Shown: positions 45,579 to 55,241 of the stretch, one piece after another
How the letters are laid out: each line of letters begins with the position of its first letter
Numbering within the stretch: the first letter of the stretch is position 1
Assembly (NCBI RefSeq): GCF_017377775.1
Contig: NZ_JAFVLN010000004.1
Location: forward strand, 434,001 to 498,000
Reading direction: 5' to 3'
DNA length: 64,000 bases
Source of the DNA: Streptomyces sp. VRA16 Mangrove soil
Lineage (GTDB): Bacteria; Actinomycetota; Actinomycetes; Streptomycetales; Streptomycetaceae
The notes under the pieces: model-generated
The model's database searches: none
Told to the model about the DNA's origin: nothing
Seen by the model: only the letters and a program-made list of their open reading frames with translations
Position numbers and translations under genes: made by a program

Positions 45579-45657
45579 CAGCCCGGGCGCTCTCCAGGTC
45601 CCAGACGCGCGACCGGAGGAGGTGAGCCAGGCCCCCCACCGTCCGTGCGCCCATGCG

Positions 45658-45691
45658 AAGGCCCCCGGAATCCGGTGATTCCGGGGGCCTT
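45658..45691. terminator. Strong bidirectional terminator
   Basis: Perfect 15-bp stem (45658-45672 and 45677-45691) with a 4-base loop CGGT. It would end the minus-strand surface-protein gene and rightward transcripts. The open frame of the surface-protein relic runs through it, a sign that the original stop was lost. Confidence 0.85.
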
Positions 45692-45693
45692 CG

Positions 45694-46262
45694 GCAGTGC
45701 TGCGGGAGGAAATACCTCTCGTCGGTGGAGTAGTTCGTCCGACGGCGGCGGGCTACTGCGAGGGCGCCTCCGCCGGCGGCGATCAGGAGGCCGGCGCCGG
45801 CGTGCGCGAGCGCCCCCTCGGGGGCGGGCGCCGCGGTGCTCGACGCGGTCTCGTCAGAGGTGGTGGTGGTCGAGTCGGACAAGGCCGGGGTCTCCTCGCC
45901 CTGGGAGGGTTTGTCGCTCGGCTTGTCGGTCGGCTTCTCCGTCGGTGGCGGAGTGGTCGCCGTCTTCGCGTTGGTCGTGGCGACCGTCACCGGATCGCCT
46001 GGCGTGGCCTTGAAGTCCTTCGAGGGCTTGTAGAGGTCGTAGCCGGCGGGTGCCTTGACTTGCTTGACCCAAAAGTCTTTACCCGTACGGGAGTTGACGG
46101 GCAGCTTGCCGGTGGCCGTACCGTCGGAGCCGGTGATCAGGGTGAGGAGGGTCTTGTCACCGCTGCCGACCTTGACGGTGGATCCAGCCAGCAGCTTGCC
46201 GGGCTTGTCATCCTTGGCCTTCAACAGGACCGAGGCGTCCTTGAACGGGTCGACGATCGTGT
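45694..46262 (-). pseudogene. SpaA/Cna-B-domain surface protein, C-terminal fragment
   Basis: Reads IVDPFKDASVLLKAKDDKPGKLLAGSTVKV, TLITGSDGTATGKLPV and KQVKAPAGYDLYKPSKDF, a prealbumin-like SpaA repeat. Then comes a Thr/Pro/Lys-rich spacer and LAHAGAGLLIAAGGGALAVARRRRT, a sorting signal in which LAxTG has decayed to LAHAG. The coding region starts abruptly at 46262 against the isochorismatase relic, so the N-terminus is gone. It would have been a sortase-anchored wall protein. Confidence 0.65.
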
Positions 46263-46263
46263 C

Positions 46264-46590
46264 TCACCCCGGCCTGCGGCCCGGTCCCGGCGACGTGAGC
46301 ATCGCCCCGCACAAGAGCCTCGACCTGTTCGCTACCACCGGCCTCGATATCCAGCGCAAGCGCCACGGCATCGAACACGTCGTCGTGGCGGGGATGATCG
46401 GAACGATGTGCGTGGAGTCGACCGCTCGCAGCGCGATGGAACACGGCCACCGGGACACGTTGGTGAAGGACGCCACCGCTCCCGATGGCGGCCCTGACTC
46501 CTATCCGCCGATGCTGGCGCGCTACGCGATGATCGTGCACGACGTACTCTCTCACTTGGCAGAGCAGGGCGAAGTAGCTGTAGATGTTGG
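46264..46590 (+). pseudogene. Isochorismatase-family relic (C-terminal part)
   Basis: Reads SHPGLRPGPGDVSIAPHKSLDLFATTGLDIQ, HVVVAGMIGTMCVESTARSAMEHG and LVKDATAPDGG, the Lys and Cys catalytic region of isochorismatase-like hydrolases. It lacks the N-terminal ~80 residues and begins at the junction with the surface-protein relic. Similar in sequence to the relic at 12990-13485, so the two are remnants of one family. Confidence 0.65.
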
Positions 46591-46597
46591 AATCCGG

Positions 46598-47845
46598 TCA
46601 TCCCACCGTCCTGCGGCGAAGATGGACCGGCAGCGTCCGGTGACCGTTGCCGATCAGAGTGGGCAGAGGCTTCAACTCGGCGGCGGGAACGGCAAGTTCG
46701 ATGTCGGGGAAGCGGGCGAAGAGCAGGCGCAGCGCCGTGGCCACTTCCAGACGGGCCAGCGGGGCGCCCAGGCAGAAGTGGACGCCATGGCCGAACGAGA
46801 GGTGGTCCTTTGTCGGCCGGGTGACATCGAAGCGGTCGGCGGTGGGACCGTGCCAGTCGGGGTGGCGGTTGGCGGCGGCGTAGGAGGCAAGGATCGCGTC
46901 GCCGCGGGGGATCGTCCCGCCGCCGGGCAGGGGGATGTCGGTGAGCGCGTAGCGCAGGGGCAGGTGTTTGAGGGCCGGTTCGTGGCGCAAGGTCTCCTCC
47001 ACGACGTCGTCCCAACTCGCGCGGCCCGCGCGGAGATGGCCGAGCTGTCCGGGGTCGGTCAGCAGGGCGGTGGCCGCCTGGTCGATGACGTTCACCGTGG
47101 TCTCGTAACCGGCGCTGATCATCAGCAGGAGCGTGTCGCGCAGCTCGCGGTCGGTGAAACCGTCGCCGTCGCCCTCCTCGTCGCGGGCGGCGATGAGGAG
47201 AGTGGTCATGTCGTCGGCGGGTTCGGCGCGTTTGGCGGCGATCAGGTCGTCGAGGGCTTTGTAGAGGGATGTCGTGTTCTCGGCAGCCTGCTCGGCGGTG
47301 GCGGTGGTGTCGAAGACTCCGTCCACCACGGAGCGGAATCCCTGCAGTTGGGTGTCGGGGATGCCCATGAGGCGGCCGAGCACCGCGATGGGCAGGGGGT
47401 AGGCGAAGTGTTCGCGCAGGTCCACGCTCTGGTTGGAAGGCCGTGCGTCGAGGTCGTCGAGGAGGGCGGTGACGATCGACTCCACTGTCGGCCGCAGTGC
47501 CTGGATGCGGCGGGCGCTGAGCGCCGGCGCGACCATCCGGCGCAGCCTGCGGTGGTCGCCGCCGTACGCCGTGAACATGCTCTCGACCGCGATCCACAGA
47601 GCGAGCGGCCACGTGGACACGGTGTCGGCGTAGGCGGGCCAGTGGGCGCGGCCGTCCTTGGAGACCTGCGCGCTGGTGAGCAGCTGCTTGAGCAGGGCGG
47701 GGTCCGTGACCGACCAGACGGTCAGGCCCAGGACGTCCACACGGGTGGCCGGGCCGCGGGCGCGTAACGCCTGGTGCTCGGCGTGGTGGTCGGAGGCTTC
47801 AGGGTCCAGGACGAGGAGCGACGGCTGGGGGAGCTGTTCGGGCAT
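46598..47845 (-). CDS. Cytochrome P450
   Basis: 415 residues from ATG 47845. Heme ligand motif FGHGVHFCLGAPLAR with Cys about 358, helix K EETLRHE, and helix I ISAGYETTVN, where the usual acid of AGxDT is Glu. Typical length for a soluble actinobacterial class I P450. No ferredoxin is adjacent. Transcribed from a minus-strand TGTCACA-N16-TGTC promoter candidate, divergent from LtrA with a second such site. It hydroxylates or otherwise oxidises an unknown substrate. Confidence 0.92.
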   Translation of the reverse strand: MPEQLPQPSLLVLDPEASDHHAEHQALRARGPATRVDVLGLTVWSVTDPALLKQLLTSAQVSKDGRAHWPAYADTVSTWPLALWIAVESMFTAYGGDHRRLRRMVAPALSARRIQALRPTVESIVTALLDDLDARPSNQSVDLREHFAYPLPIAVLGRLMGIPDTQLQGFRSVVDGVFDTTATAEQAAENTTSLYKALDDLIAAKRAEPADDMTTLLIAARDEEGDGDGFTDRELRDTLLLMISAGYETTVNVIDQAATALLTDPGQLGHLRAGRASWDDVVEETLRHEPALKHLPLRYALTDIPLPGGGTIPRGDAILASYAAANRHPDWHGPTADRFDVTRPTKDHLSFGHGVHFCLGAPLARLEVATALRLLFARFPDIELAVPAAELKPLPTLIGNGHRTLPVHLRRRTVG

Positions 47846-47945
47846 GGAGGTTCCTCCAGGGCGGGCGGCCGGGGTGACGGCAGTTCGTGTCGTTGGTGTC
47901 GTTCGTGCCGCGGGCCGACACCTTCCGTGCCGGCCTCGCACCACT

Positions 47946-47972
47946 GACAGTGCAATCGGGCTACTTGTGACA
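47946..47972 (-). promoter_or_regulatory. ECF41-like promoter candidate for the P450
   Basis: Minus strand TGTCACA, 16 bases, TGTC, 101 bases upstream of the P450 ATG. Confidence 0.6.
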
Positions 47973-48016
47973 GGCCGGTCGCTGGACGGCCCGCCCTGCG
48001 ACCTCTCCGGGGCGCG

Positions 48017-48043
48017 TGTCACACATCGCCGTCGGGCCCGGTC
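48017..48043 (+). promoter_or_regulatory. ECF41-like promoter candidate for LtrA
   Basis: TGTCACA, 16 bases, GGTC. Its spacer (CATCGCCGTCGGGCCC) is very similar to that of the site at 56129-56155, so these two may share a recent origin. Confidence 0.6.
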
Positions 48044-48125
48044 GTATCCGACGACCTCGGCCGACGGTCGCCGACGTGAACCGAAGGCGTCATCGAAGGC
48101 CGTTCCGCCCAGGGATCAGGACGTC

Positions 48126-49307
48126 ATGAGTCAGTCCACGAACATGTTCACCGCTTGGTACCGGCCGATGCTGGCTCGTCACTCCGGTGAGGAGCATCGT
48201 GCCGCCAGTGCGCTGGAGTTGTTTTTCGATCTGTGTTTCGTGGTGGCTGTCGCGCAGGCGTCGTCCGCGTTCGAGCACGAGTTGGTCTCGGGTCGTCCGG
48301 GGCACGGTCTGCTCGGTTATGCGCTCGTGTTCTTCGCGATCTGGTGGGCCTGGATGAATTTCACCTGGTTCGCGTCGGCCTACGACACGGACGATGTCCC
48401 CTACCGGCTCCTGACGTTGGTTCAGATCATCGGCGCTCTGGTGATGGCCGCGGGGGCCTCCGCCGCCCTGGAGCGCGGAGACTTCGCTGTCATCACCTGG
48501 GGCTATGTGGTGATGCGGCTTGCCATGGTCAGCCAGTGGGTGCGTGCCGCCTGTACGGATCGGGAACGGCGGCGGTCCGCGGTGCGGTACGCCGTGGGCA
48601 TTTTGGTGCTACAGGCTGCATGGCTGGTGCGGCTGGCGGTGCCGGTGGACGGCGGGACCGTGACGTTCGCCGCCTTGGCCGGGCTGGAACTGGCGGTGCC
48701 GGTCTGGGCCGAGCGGGCTGAGGGCACGACCTGGCACCCTCAGCACATAGCCGAGCGCTACGGCCTGTTCACGTTGATCGTGCTCGGCGAGTCCGTGATG
48801 GCCGCAGGGCTTGCCGTCGGTGACGCGCTGGAGACTCACCGGCGGCTCGGGGCCGTGCTGCCGGTCGCCCTGGGCGGGCTGCTGACCGTGTTCGCGCTGT
48901 GGTGGCTGTACTTCGCCCAGGAAGCGCATCGGCGGCTGCGGACTCAGCGGACGGCGATGTTGTGGGGCTACGGGCACTACGTGGTGTTCGCGGCGGCGGC
49001 TGCCGTCGGTGCGGCGCTCGCGGTCAATGTCGCTCATGTCACCGGCGATCGCGCGCTGACCGATGTCCAGGCCGCGGCCGTGTACACGGTGCCGGTCGCC
49101 CTCTTCGTCACCTGTGTGTGGCTGCTGCACCGGCGGGCCGCCCAGGTGTCCGCGGCAGGCAATGTCCTTCCGCCTGCCGCGGCCGTGGTCGTCCTGTCCT
49201 TGACGTTCGCACCGTTTCCCGTGCTCGGTACCGGGGTCGTCGCCTCGCTCCTCATCGCGGGTTCTGTCGTTCTCGCGCGGCGTGAAGAGAAGAAGTCCGG
49301 TTCCTGA
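48126..49307 (+). CDS. Low-temperature-requirement A (LtrA) family membrane protein
   Basis: 393 residues, about ten membrane helices. Family motifs: ASALELFFDLCFVVAVAQ, FFAIWWAWMNFTWFASAYDTDD, HIAERYGLFTLIVLGESVMA and LWWLYFAQEAHRRL. The LtrA family's function is unknown. The conserved ExxFDLxFV and ERYGLFTIIxLGE motifs suggest a buried charge pathway. It is divergent from the P450 and has its own sigma-like promoter. Confidence 0.85.
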   Translation: MSQSTNMFTAWYRPMLARHSGEEHRAASALELFFDLCFVVAVAQASSAFEHELVSGRPGHGLLGYALVFFAIWWAWMNFTWFASAYDTDDVPYRLLTLVQIIGALVMAAGASAALERGDFAVITWGYVVMRLAMVSQWVRAACTDRERRRSAVRYAVGILVLQAAWLVRLAVPVDGGTVTFAALAGLELAVPVWAERAEGTTWHPQHIAERYGLFTLIVLGESVMAAGLAVGDALETHRRLGAVLPVALGGLLTVFALWWLYFAQEAHRRLRTQRTAMLWGYGHYVVFAAAAAVGAALAVNVAHVTGDRALTDVQAAAVYTVPVALFVTCVWLLHRRAAQVSAAGNVLPPAAAVVVLSLTFAPFPVLGTGVVASLLIAGSVVLARREEKKSGS

Positions 49308-49340
49308 CGGGTCTGTCGCGGGGCGGGTGCCGTGCGTCGG

Positions 49341-50408
49341 CTAGGCCCGGTCTTCGGGGGCGATGTACTCGAAGGTCGGGCCGGCCGCCAGGCCGTCGTC
49401 GTCCTGCATCGCCATCAGGCTCTGCGCCTGACCCTTGGCCGCGTACATGGTGCCCACGGACATGCCCAGCATCGCCGGGTTGCCGTTGAAGGCCTGCTCC
49501 AGCATCTGGAGCATCTTGCAGTACGTCTGGTTGAACGCCTCCTGCGCGGTGCGGATCGCGTGGCCTTCGGGGTGGTCGGCCAGCTGCTGGTTGGGGCGCA
49601 CCGGCCGGATTCCGGCCGGGTCCACGGTCACGGTCTCCCCGGTGGGGCCGGACTGCGGGGTGTCACCGAGCTGGTAGCGGCGTCCTACGGCGAGTTCCTG
49701 GAAGCGGTAGTAGTGGGAGACGGCCTTGGTCTCGGGGTGGACCACGTCCTTGTCACCGTCCCAGACCTCGGCGCGCGCGGCGCCCTCGCCCTGTTCGACG
49801 ATCTCCTCCAGCGCCGCGAGAGCGGTGCGCAGGTCGGTGACGGGGGCGAGGTGGCCCGCGGTGTGGACGAACGGGCCGCCGGCGACCTGGCGGGCGGGGT
49901 CCCCGGTGAAGACCTGGTCCTCGCCCAGTTCGGCGCACAGGTCGCGCAGGCCCTTCTCGATCGCGTCGTAGAACTGTCCGATCGTCTCATAGTGGTCGCC
50001 TTCCGCCGCGTCTCCCGGGTGCGCGGGCTGTTCCAGGCGGAGGAACATGCCGAGGGCTTCCTTGCCGAACGGCAGGAGCGCCAGCTCGATGGAGGGATCG
50101 GCGTGCGGCATGGTCCGCGGGTGCGGCGGCAGCATGTGCGGCGTGTCCAGGCGGGGTTCGCCGCCGACGGCGTTGAGCAGGTTCGCGACGAGGGCGAGGT
50201 GGATCATTTCCTCGACGAACACTCCGCCGATCAACTGGACGGCGTCCGCGTTGCGTTCGGGGTCGAGGGAGTAGAGGGCGGTCAGGTAGGGCGGGAGGGT
50301 GGAGTGCTCGACCTCGATCGCCCACTGGAGGTGGGTGCGCAGGTCTTCCAGGGTCGTGATGCCGGTCGTCGCGGTGGCGCCGGCCGTGATGGACTGGTCC
50401 TGGGGCAT
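49341..50408 (-). CDS. Ferritin-like (VioB/IPA-dimer-synthase-type) protein
   Basis: 355 residues. An N-terminal ferritin-like four-helix domain has HLQWAIEVEHSTLPPYLTALYSL and FVEEMIHLALVANLLNAVGGEPRLD, whose E..H and EExxH pairs can bind a metal. The C-terminal half has VSHYYRFQELAVGRRYQLGD and TYCKMLQMLEQAFNG. This resembles the ferritin-like domain (PF12902-type) found in VioB and related dimer synthases of bisindole pathways, but no VioA/RebO partner is present. The role is therefore unknown. Minus-strand TGTCACA-N16-GGTC promoter candidate 43 bases upstream. Confidence 0.75.
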   Translation of the reverse strand: MPQDQSITAGATATTGITTLEDLRTHLQWAIEVEHSTLPPYLTALYSLDPERNADAVQLIGGVFVEEMIHLALVANLLNAVGGEPRLDTPHMLPPHPRTMPHADPSIELALLPFGKEALGMFLRLEQPAHPGDAAEGDHYETIGQFYDAIEKGLRDLCAELGEDQVFTGDPARQVAGGPFVHTAGHLAPVTDLRTALAALEEIVEQGEGAARAEVWDGDKDVVHPETKAVSHYYRFQELAVGRRYQLGDTPQSGPTGETVTVDPAGIRPVRPNQQLADHPEGHAIRTAQEAFNQTYCKMLQMLEQAFNGNPAMLGMSVGTMYAAKGQAQSLMAMQDDDGLAAGPTFEYIAPEDRA

Positions 50409-50450
50409 GTCAAAGCTCTTTCGGCTCGTCGGCGTGGATATCAGTCCACT

Positions 50451-50477
50451 GACCGGCGAGCCGGGGCATCTGTGACA
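50451..50477 (-). promoter_or_regulatory. ECF41-like promoter candidate for the ferritin-like gene
   Basis: Minus strand TGTCACA, 16 bases, GGTC, 43 bases before the start codon. Confidence 0.6.
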
Positions 50478-50526
50478 CTGTCCGGCAGAGGTGACATGCG
50501 GTCGGCGCACAGTGTGCGTGAGATAG

Positions 50527-51711
<1,185 letters not shown>

Positions 51712-51716
51712 GCCGT

Positions 51717-51753
51717 CGGCCGCGGGCGGGGCGCACGTCCCCGTCCGCGGCCG
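51717..51753. terminator. Terminator between ilvC-like and MFS genes
   Basis: CGGCCGCGG (51717-51725) pairs with CCGCGGCCG (51745-51753), with inner CGGGG/CCCCG pairs. It serves two convergent genes. Confidence 0.7.
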
Positions 51754-51795
51754 CCCGGTGCGGGACGGCCGCCTCTCCCCCGGTTTTCGAGGCAG

Positions 51796-53214
51796 TCAGC
51801 CCATGTCCTCGAGTGTCCTGCCCTTGGTCTCCTGGACGAACTTGAGGACGAAGGGGATGGAGAGCGCCGCGAAGAGCGCGTAGACGACGTACGTACCCGA
51901 GAGGTTCCAGTCGGACAGCGACGGGAAACTCGCGGTGATCGCCCAGTTGGCGATCCACTGCGCGGACGCGGCCACGCCGAGGGCGGCGGCACGGATCCGG
52001 TTGGGGAACATCTCGCCGAGCATGACCCAGACGACGACGCCCCAGGAAAGGGCGAAGAAGAGGACGAAGGCGTGGGCGGCGATCAGCGCGATCCAGCCCT
52101 GTGCGGCCGGGAGTTCACCCGAGGCCGAGCGGGCGGAGAACGCCCATGCCTCCAGTGCCAGGGCCGCGGCCATACCGGCCGAGCCCACCACGGCCAGCGG
52201 CCGGCGCCCGATCCGGTCGACGAGGAGCATCGCGATCACCGTGCCGACGATGTTGATGATCGACGTCGTGAACGAGTAGAAGAACGAGTCCGTCGGGTCG
52301 ACACCGACCGACTGCCACAGCGTCGAGGAGTAGTAGAACGCGACGTTGATGCCGACGAACTGCTGGAAGACGGAGAGGCCGATACCGATCCAGACGATCC
52401 GCTTGAAGAAGAAGGCGCTGCCCAGCAGGTCCTTGAAGGTCGACCTCTCCTCCCCTCGCGCGGCCGTCTCGATCTCGGTGACGCGCGCCTGGAGATCCGT
52501 TCCCCTGCCCTCGATCTCGCCGAGGACACGGCGGGCCTCCTCGTGCCGACCGATGGCGATCAGGTAACGCGGGGACTCCGGTATCGCGAAGGAAAGCAGC
52601 CCGTACAGGACGGCCGGAACGACCATCACGCCGAGCATGACCTGCCAGGCCTCCAGGCCCATCAGCCGGCCGCGCTGGTCACCGCCCGCGGCGTTCAGCA
52701 GACCCCAGTTGACGAGCTGCGAGATCGCGATGCCGACGACGATCGCCGCCTGCTGGAAGGAGCCGAGCCGCCCGCGGTAGGCGGGCGGAGAGACTTCCGC
52801 GATGTAGGCCGGGCCGATCACGGAGGCCATGCCGATGGCGATCCCGCCGATGACCCGCCACAGGGCCAGGTCCCACAGCGCGAAGGGCAGCGCGGAACCG
52901 ACGGCGCTGACGGTGAACAGGGCCGCCGCGATCTGCATGCAGCGAATCCGGCCGATGCGGTCGGCGATACGGCCCGCGGTGGCCGCACCGATGGCACAGC
53001 CGATCAGGGCGATGGCGATGACCTGGGCCAGTACGGCGGAGCCGACGTCATAGCGGTGCCGGATGGCCTCGACGGCGCCGTTGATCACGGCACTGTCGTA
53101 GCCGAACAGGAAACCGCCCATCGCGGCGGCGGCCGCGATGGAGGCGACGTGGGCGAGGGGGGCGGGGTCGGCCGCCCCGGCCGACGACGGGGGTATCTCG
53201 GCGGTGCTGGTCAT
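51796..53214 (-). CDS. MFS sugar transporter (sugar porter family)
   Basis: 472 residues, twelve membrane helices. Sugar-porter signatures: GGFLFGYDSAVINGA, GRIADRIGRIRCM, RVIGGIAIGMASVIGPAYIAEVSPPAYRGRLGS, PESPRYLIAIGRHEEA, VFQQFVGINVAFYYSSTLW, LVDRIGRRPLA and PETKGR-like QETKGRTLE. Likely proton-coupled uptake of a monosaccharide or polyol. It is last in a minus-strand run NmrA-hypothetical-DyP-MFS, with a 122-base gap after DyP. Confidence 0.9.
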   Translation of the reverse strand: MTSTAEIPPSSAGAADPAPLAHVASIAAAAAMGGFLFGYDSAVINGAVEAIRHRYDVGSAVLAQVIAIALIGCAIGAATAGRIADRIGRIRCMQIAAALFTVSAVGSALPFALWDLALWRVIGGIAIGMASVIGPAYIAEVSPPAYRGRLGSFQQAAIVVGIAISQLVNWGLLNAAGGDQRGRLMGLEAWQVMLGVMVVPAVLYGLLSFAIPESPRYLIAIGRHEEARRVLGEIEGRGTDLQARVTEIETAARGEERSTFKDLLGSAFFFKRIVWIGIGLSVFQQFVGINVAFYYSSTLWQSVGVDPTDSFFYSFTTSIINIVGTVIAMLLVDRIGRRPLAVVGSAGMAAALALEAWAFSARSASGELPAAQGWIALIAAHAFVLFFALSWGVVVWVMLGEMFPNRIRAAALGVAASAQWIANWAITASFPSLSDWNLSGTYVVYALFAALSIPFVLKFVQETKGRTLEDMG

Positions 53215-53336
53215 GTGAACTCCTTGTGGCACGGGCCGTGCGGCCGGGCCGGCGCGCCCTTCGGCCGTCGGGCGAAAGACATCGGTGCACGGGTGCGGGG
53301 CATGCGTGAGGGTGGAGGCAGGGGTGAGGGGCGGCC

Positions 53337-54317
53337 CTACGGGCGCCCGGGCAGGCCGGTGTCCGGCACTGGCGGCGGGGGCGGGTCTTCCAGGAAGTCC
53401 GTGGTCGGGGTGAAGAACAGGGTGCCCGTGACCGCGGTGGAGAAGTCCAGAATTCGGTCGTGCGTCGCCTCGTCCGTGCCCAGGAACATGCGTTCCAGCA
53501 TCGTCTCGGTGACCTCGGGGCTGCGCGCGTAGCCGATGAAGTACGTGCCGAACTCCTGGGTGCCCACTGTCCCGAACGGCATGTTGTCGCGGAGGATCTT
53601 CCGCTCGGTGCCGTCCACGTCCGTCACGGTGGCAAGGGCGGTGTGGGAGTTCGGCGGTTTGACGTCGTCCGCCAGCTCGACGTCGGAGAGTTTCCGCCGG
53701 CCGATCACCCGCTCCTGGGCCTCGACCGGCAGGGCCCGCCAGGCGTCGAGGTCGTGGAGGTATTTCTGCACCACCACGTAACTGCCGCCGGTGAAGCCGG
53801 GATCCTCCTCTCCCACGAGCACGGCGGCCTGCGCCCGGGCGCCGGTGGGGTTCTCCGTGCCGTCGACGAAGCCGAGCAGGTCGCGTTCGTCGAAGTACTG
53901 GAATCCGTGCACCTCGTCCTGCACCGTGACCGCTCCGCGCAGCCGGCTCATGATCTCGGTGGCGAGGGCGAAGCACAGGTCCTGTCGTGTGGCACGGATG
54001 TGGAACAGCAGGTCGCCGGGGGTGGCGACGGCCCGGTGCCGGGCGCCGCGCAGTTCTTTGAAGGGGTGCAGACCGGCCGGGCGTTCGCCGGCGAACAGGC
54101 GGTCCCAGGCGTGCGACCCGATGCCTGCCACGCAGCTCAGCAGGCCATCGGGGTGGGCGCGGAAGCCCACGGCCCGCTCCAGTGAGCCGAGGTCCGCCAG
54201 GAGGTCACGGACGGTCGGCTCGCCTGCGTCGTCGACCGTGACGACCAGGAAGATCGCCGCACTGGTCAGCGGAGACAGAATCATCTGCGGAACGGGTTCC
54301 TCGGCTCCTGCGGGCAT
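53337..54317 (-). CDS. DyP-type heme peroxidase
   Basis: 326 residues. The GxxDG motif is GFVDGTENP at about residue 148, proximal His lies in PNSHTALA, and the distal Arg region is DNMPFGT...GTYFIGYARSPE. No Tat signal, so it is cytosolic or encapsulin-loaded rather than secreted; it belongs with the YfeX/class B-like forms. It oxidises dyes, phenols or porphyrinogens with peroxide. Second from last in the NmrA-hypothetical-DyP-MFS operon. Confidence 0.9.
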   Translation of the reverse strand: MPAGAEEPVPQMILSPLTSAAIFLVVTVDDAGEPTVRDLLADLGSLERAVGFRAHPDGLLSCVAGIGSHAWDRLFAGERPAGLHPFKELRGARHRAVATPGDLLFHIRATRQDLCFALATEIMSRLRGAVTVQDEVHGFQYFDERDLLGFVDGTENPTGARAQAAVLVGEEDPGFTGGSYVVVQKYLHDLDAWRALPVEAQERVIGRRKLSDVELADDVKPPNSHTALATVTDVDGTERKILRDNMPFGTVGTQEFGTYFIGYARSPEVTETMLERMFLGTDEATHDRILDFSTAVTGTLFFTPTTDFLEDPPPPPVPDTGLPGRP

Positions 54318-54358
54318 GGATCATCGCTTTCTGCTGGGGTGGTGCGCGGCGGGCGCGT

Positions 54359-55186
54359 TCAGCGCCAGTAGTCGCTCAGTCGGTCGGTGCGGGTCAGTTC
54401 GCGCGTTTCCTCGCGCGTCGGTGGACGGGGCGTCGCGGCCGCCTCGATGGCGCGCAGGCGGGGTTCGTCCAGCACTCCGCGCGCGTGCAGCTCCTGGAGC
54501 AGGTCCGCCAGCGCGCGGGAGGTGGCCATGGTTCTTTCCGCGGTGCGCGCGAGGAGCGGCTGGCCGGCCAGGTCGCGGGCGCGGTGGCCTGCTTCCTGCC
54601 CGCCCTTGCCGGCTATCAGTTCCAGGTGGTGGCGCCGCGTTCCGTCCTGGGCCCGCTGCCACACACACCGCCCGAACCGCATGCGCAGGGGCGTGTCGCT
54701 GATGCCCCGGCGGACGACGTCGTGGAAGGCGTCCGGGTGCGCGAGCGATTCCTCCAGGCGCTGCGCGTCGTCCTCGTCACGGACGTCCGCTACGAGGGTC
54801 ACCGTGAGGGTGCCGGCTTCAACGTGTTCGCGGTAGCCGCGCGGGCGCAGGGGCAGCCCGTCGATCTCGACGGCCGAGGGGTCCAGAACCTCGACCTCCT
54901 CGACCTGAATCCGGTAGATGCGGATCTCACGGCGGTGTCCTGTCGAGACCGTGCTCCAGCCGTCGAGGACACGCCAGTTCCCCTGGCTGCCGGGCAGGTG
55001 CGGTCCCTCAGGGGTCGCCGCCGCGTGGAGTTCGGCCTCCAGTTCCTCGTGGCGCTCGTCGGGGACGTGGAGTTCCAGGGCGAAGCGGCGCAAGGCCCGT
55101 CCGGTGTGCGGTGAGGTGTCAGGGCGCAATGGTGCGGCCGCCAGTGCGCGGGGCGCACCGAGGAGTTGGATGTCCAGTGTCTTCAT
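54359..55186 (-). CDS. Hypothetical protein, operon partner of DyP
   Basis: 275 residues from ATG 55186 (KTLDIQLLGAPRAL). The N-terminal ~130 residues contain alternating strand-like stretches (RFALELHVPDERHEELEAEL, NWRVLDGWSTVSTGHRREIRIYRIQVEEVEVLD). A middle block (FHDVVRRGISDTPLRMRFGRCVWQRA) and a helical C-terminus follow. No known domain recognised. An upstream ATG (55207) is possible. It lies between an NmrA-like gene and DyP with short gaps (41 and 55 bases), so it is co-transcribed and may act with the peroxidase. Confidence 0.65.
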   Translation of the reverse strand: MKTLDIQLLGAPRALAAAPLRPDTSPHTGRALRRFALELHVPDERHEELEAELHAAATPEGPHLPGSQGNWRVLDGWSTVSTGHRREIRIYRIQVEEVEVLDPSAVEIDGLPLRPRGYREHVEAGTLTVTLVADVRDEDDAQRLEESLAHPDAFHDVVRRGISDTPLRMRFGRCVWQRAQDGTRRHHLELIAGKGGQEAGHRARDLAGQPLLARTAERTMATSRALADLLQELHARGVLDEPRLRAIEAAATPRPPTREETRELTRTDRLSDYWR

Positions 55187-55241
55187 CTGTCGGCCTTCTT
55201 GTGGCATCGGGGTGGTGTGGCGGGCGGGGCCGTCAGCCCGG

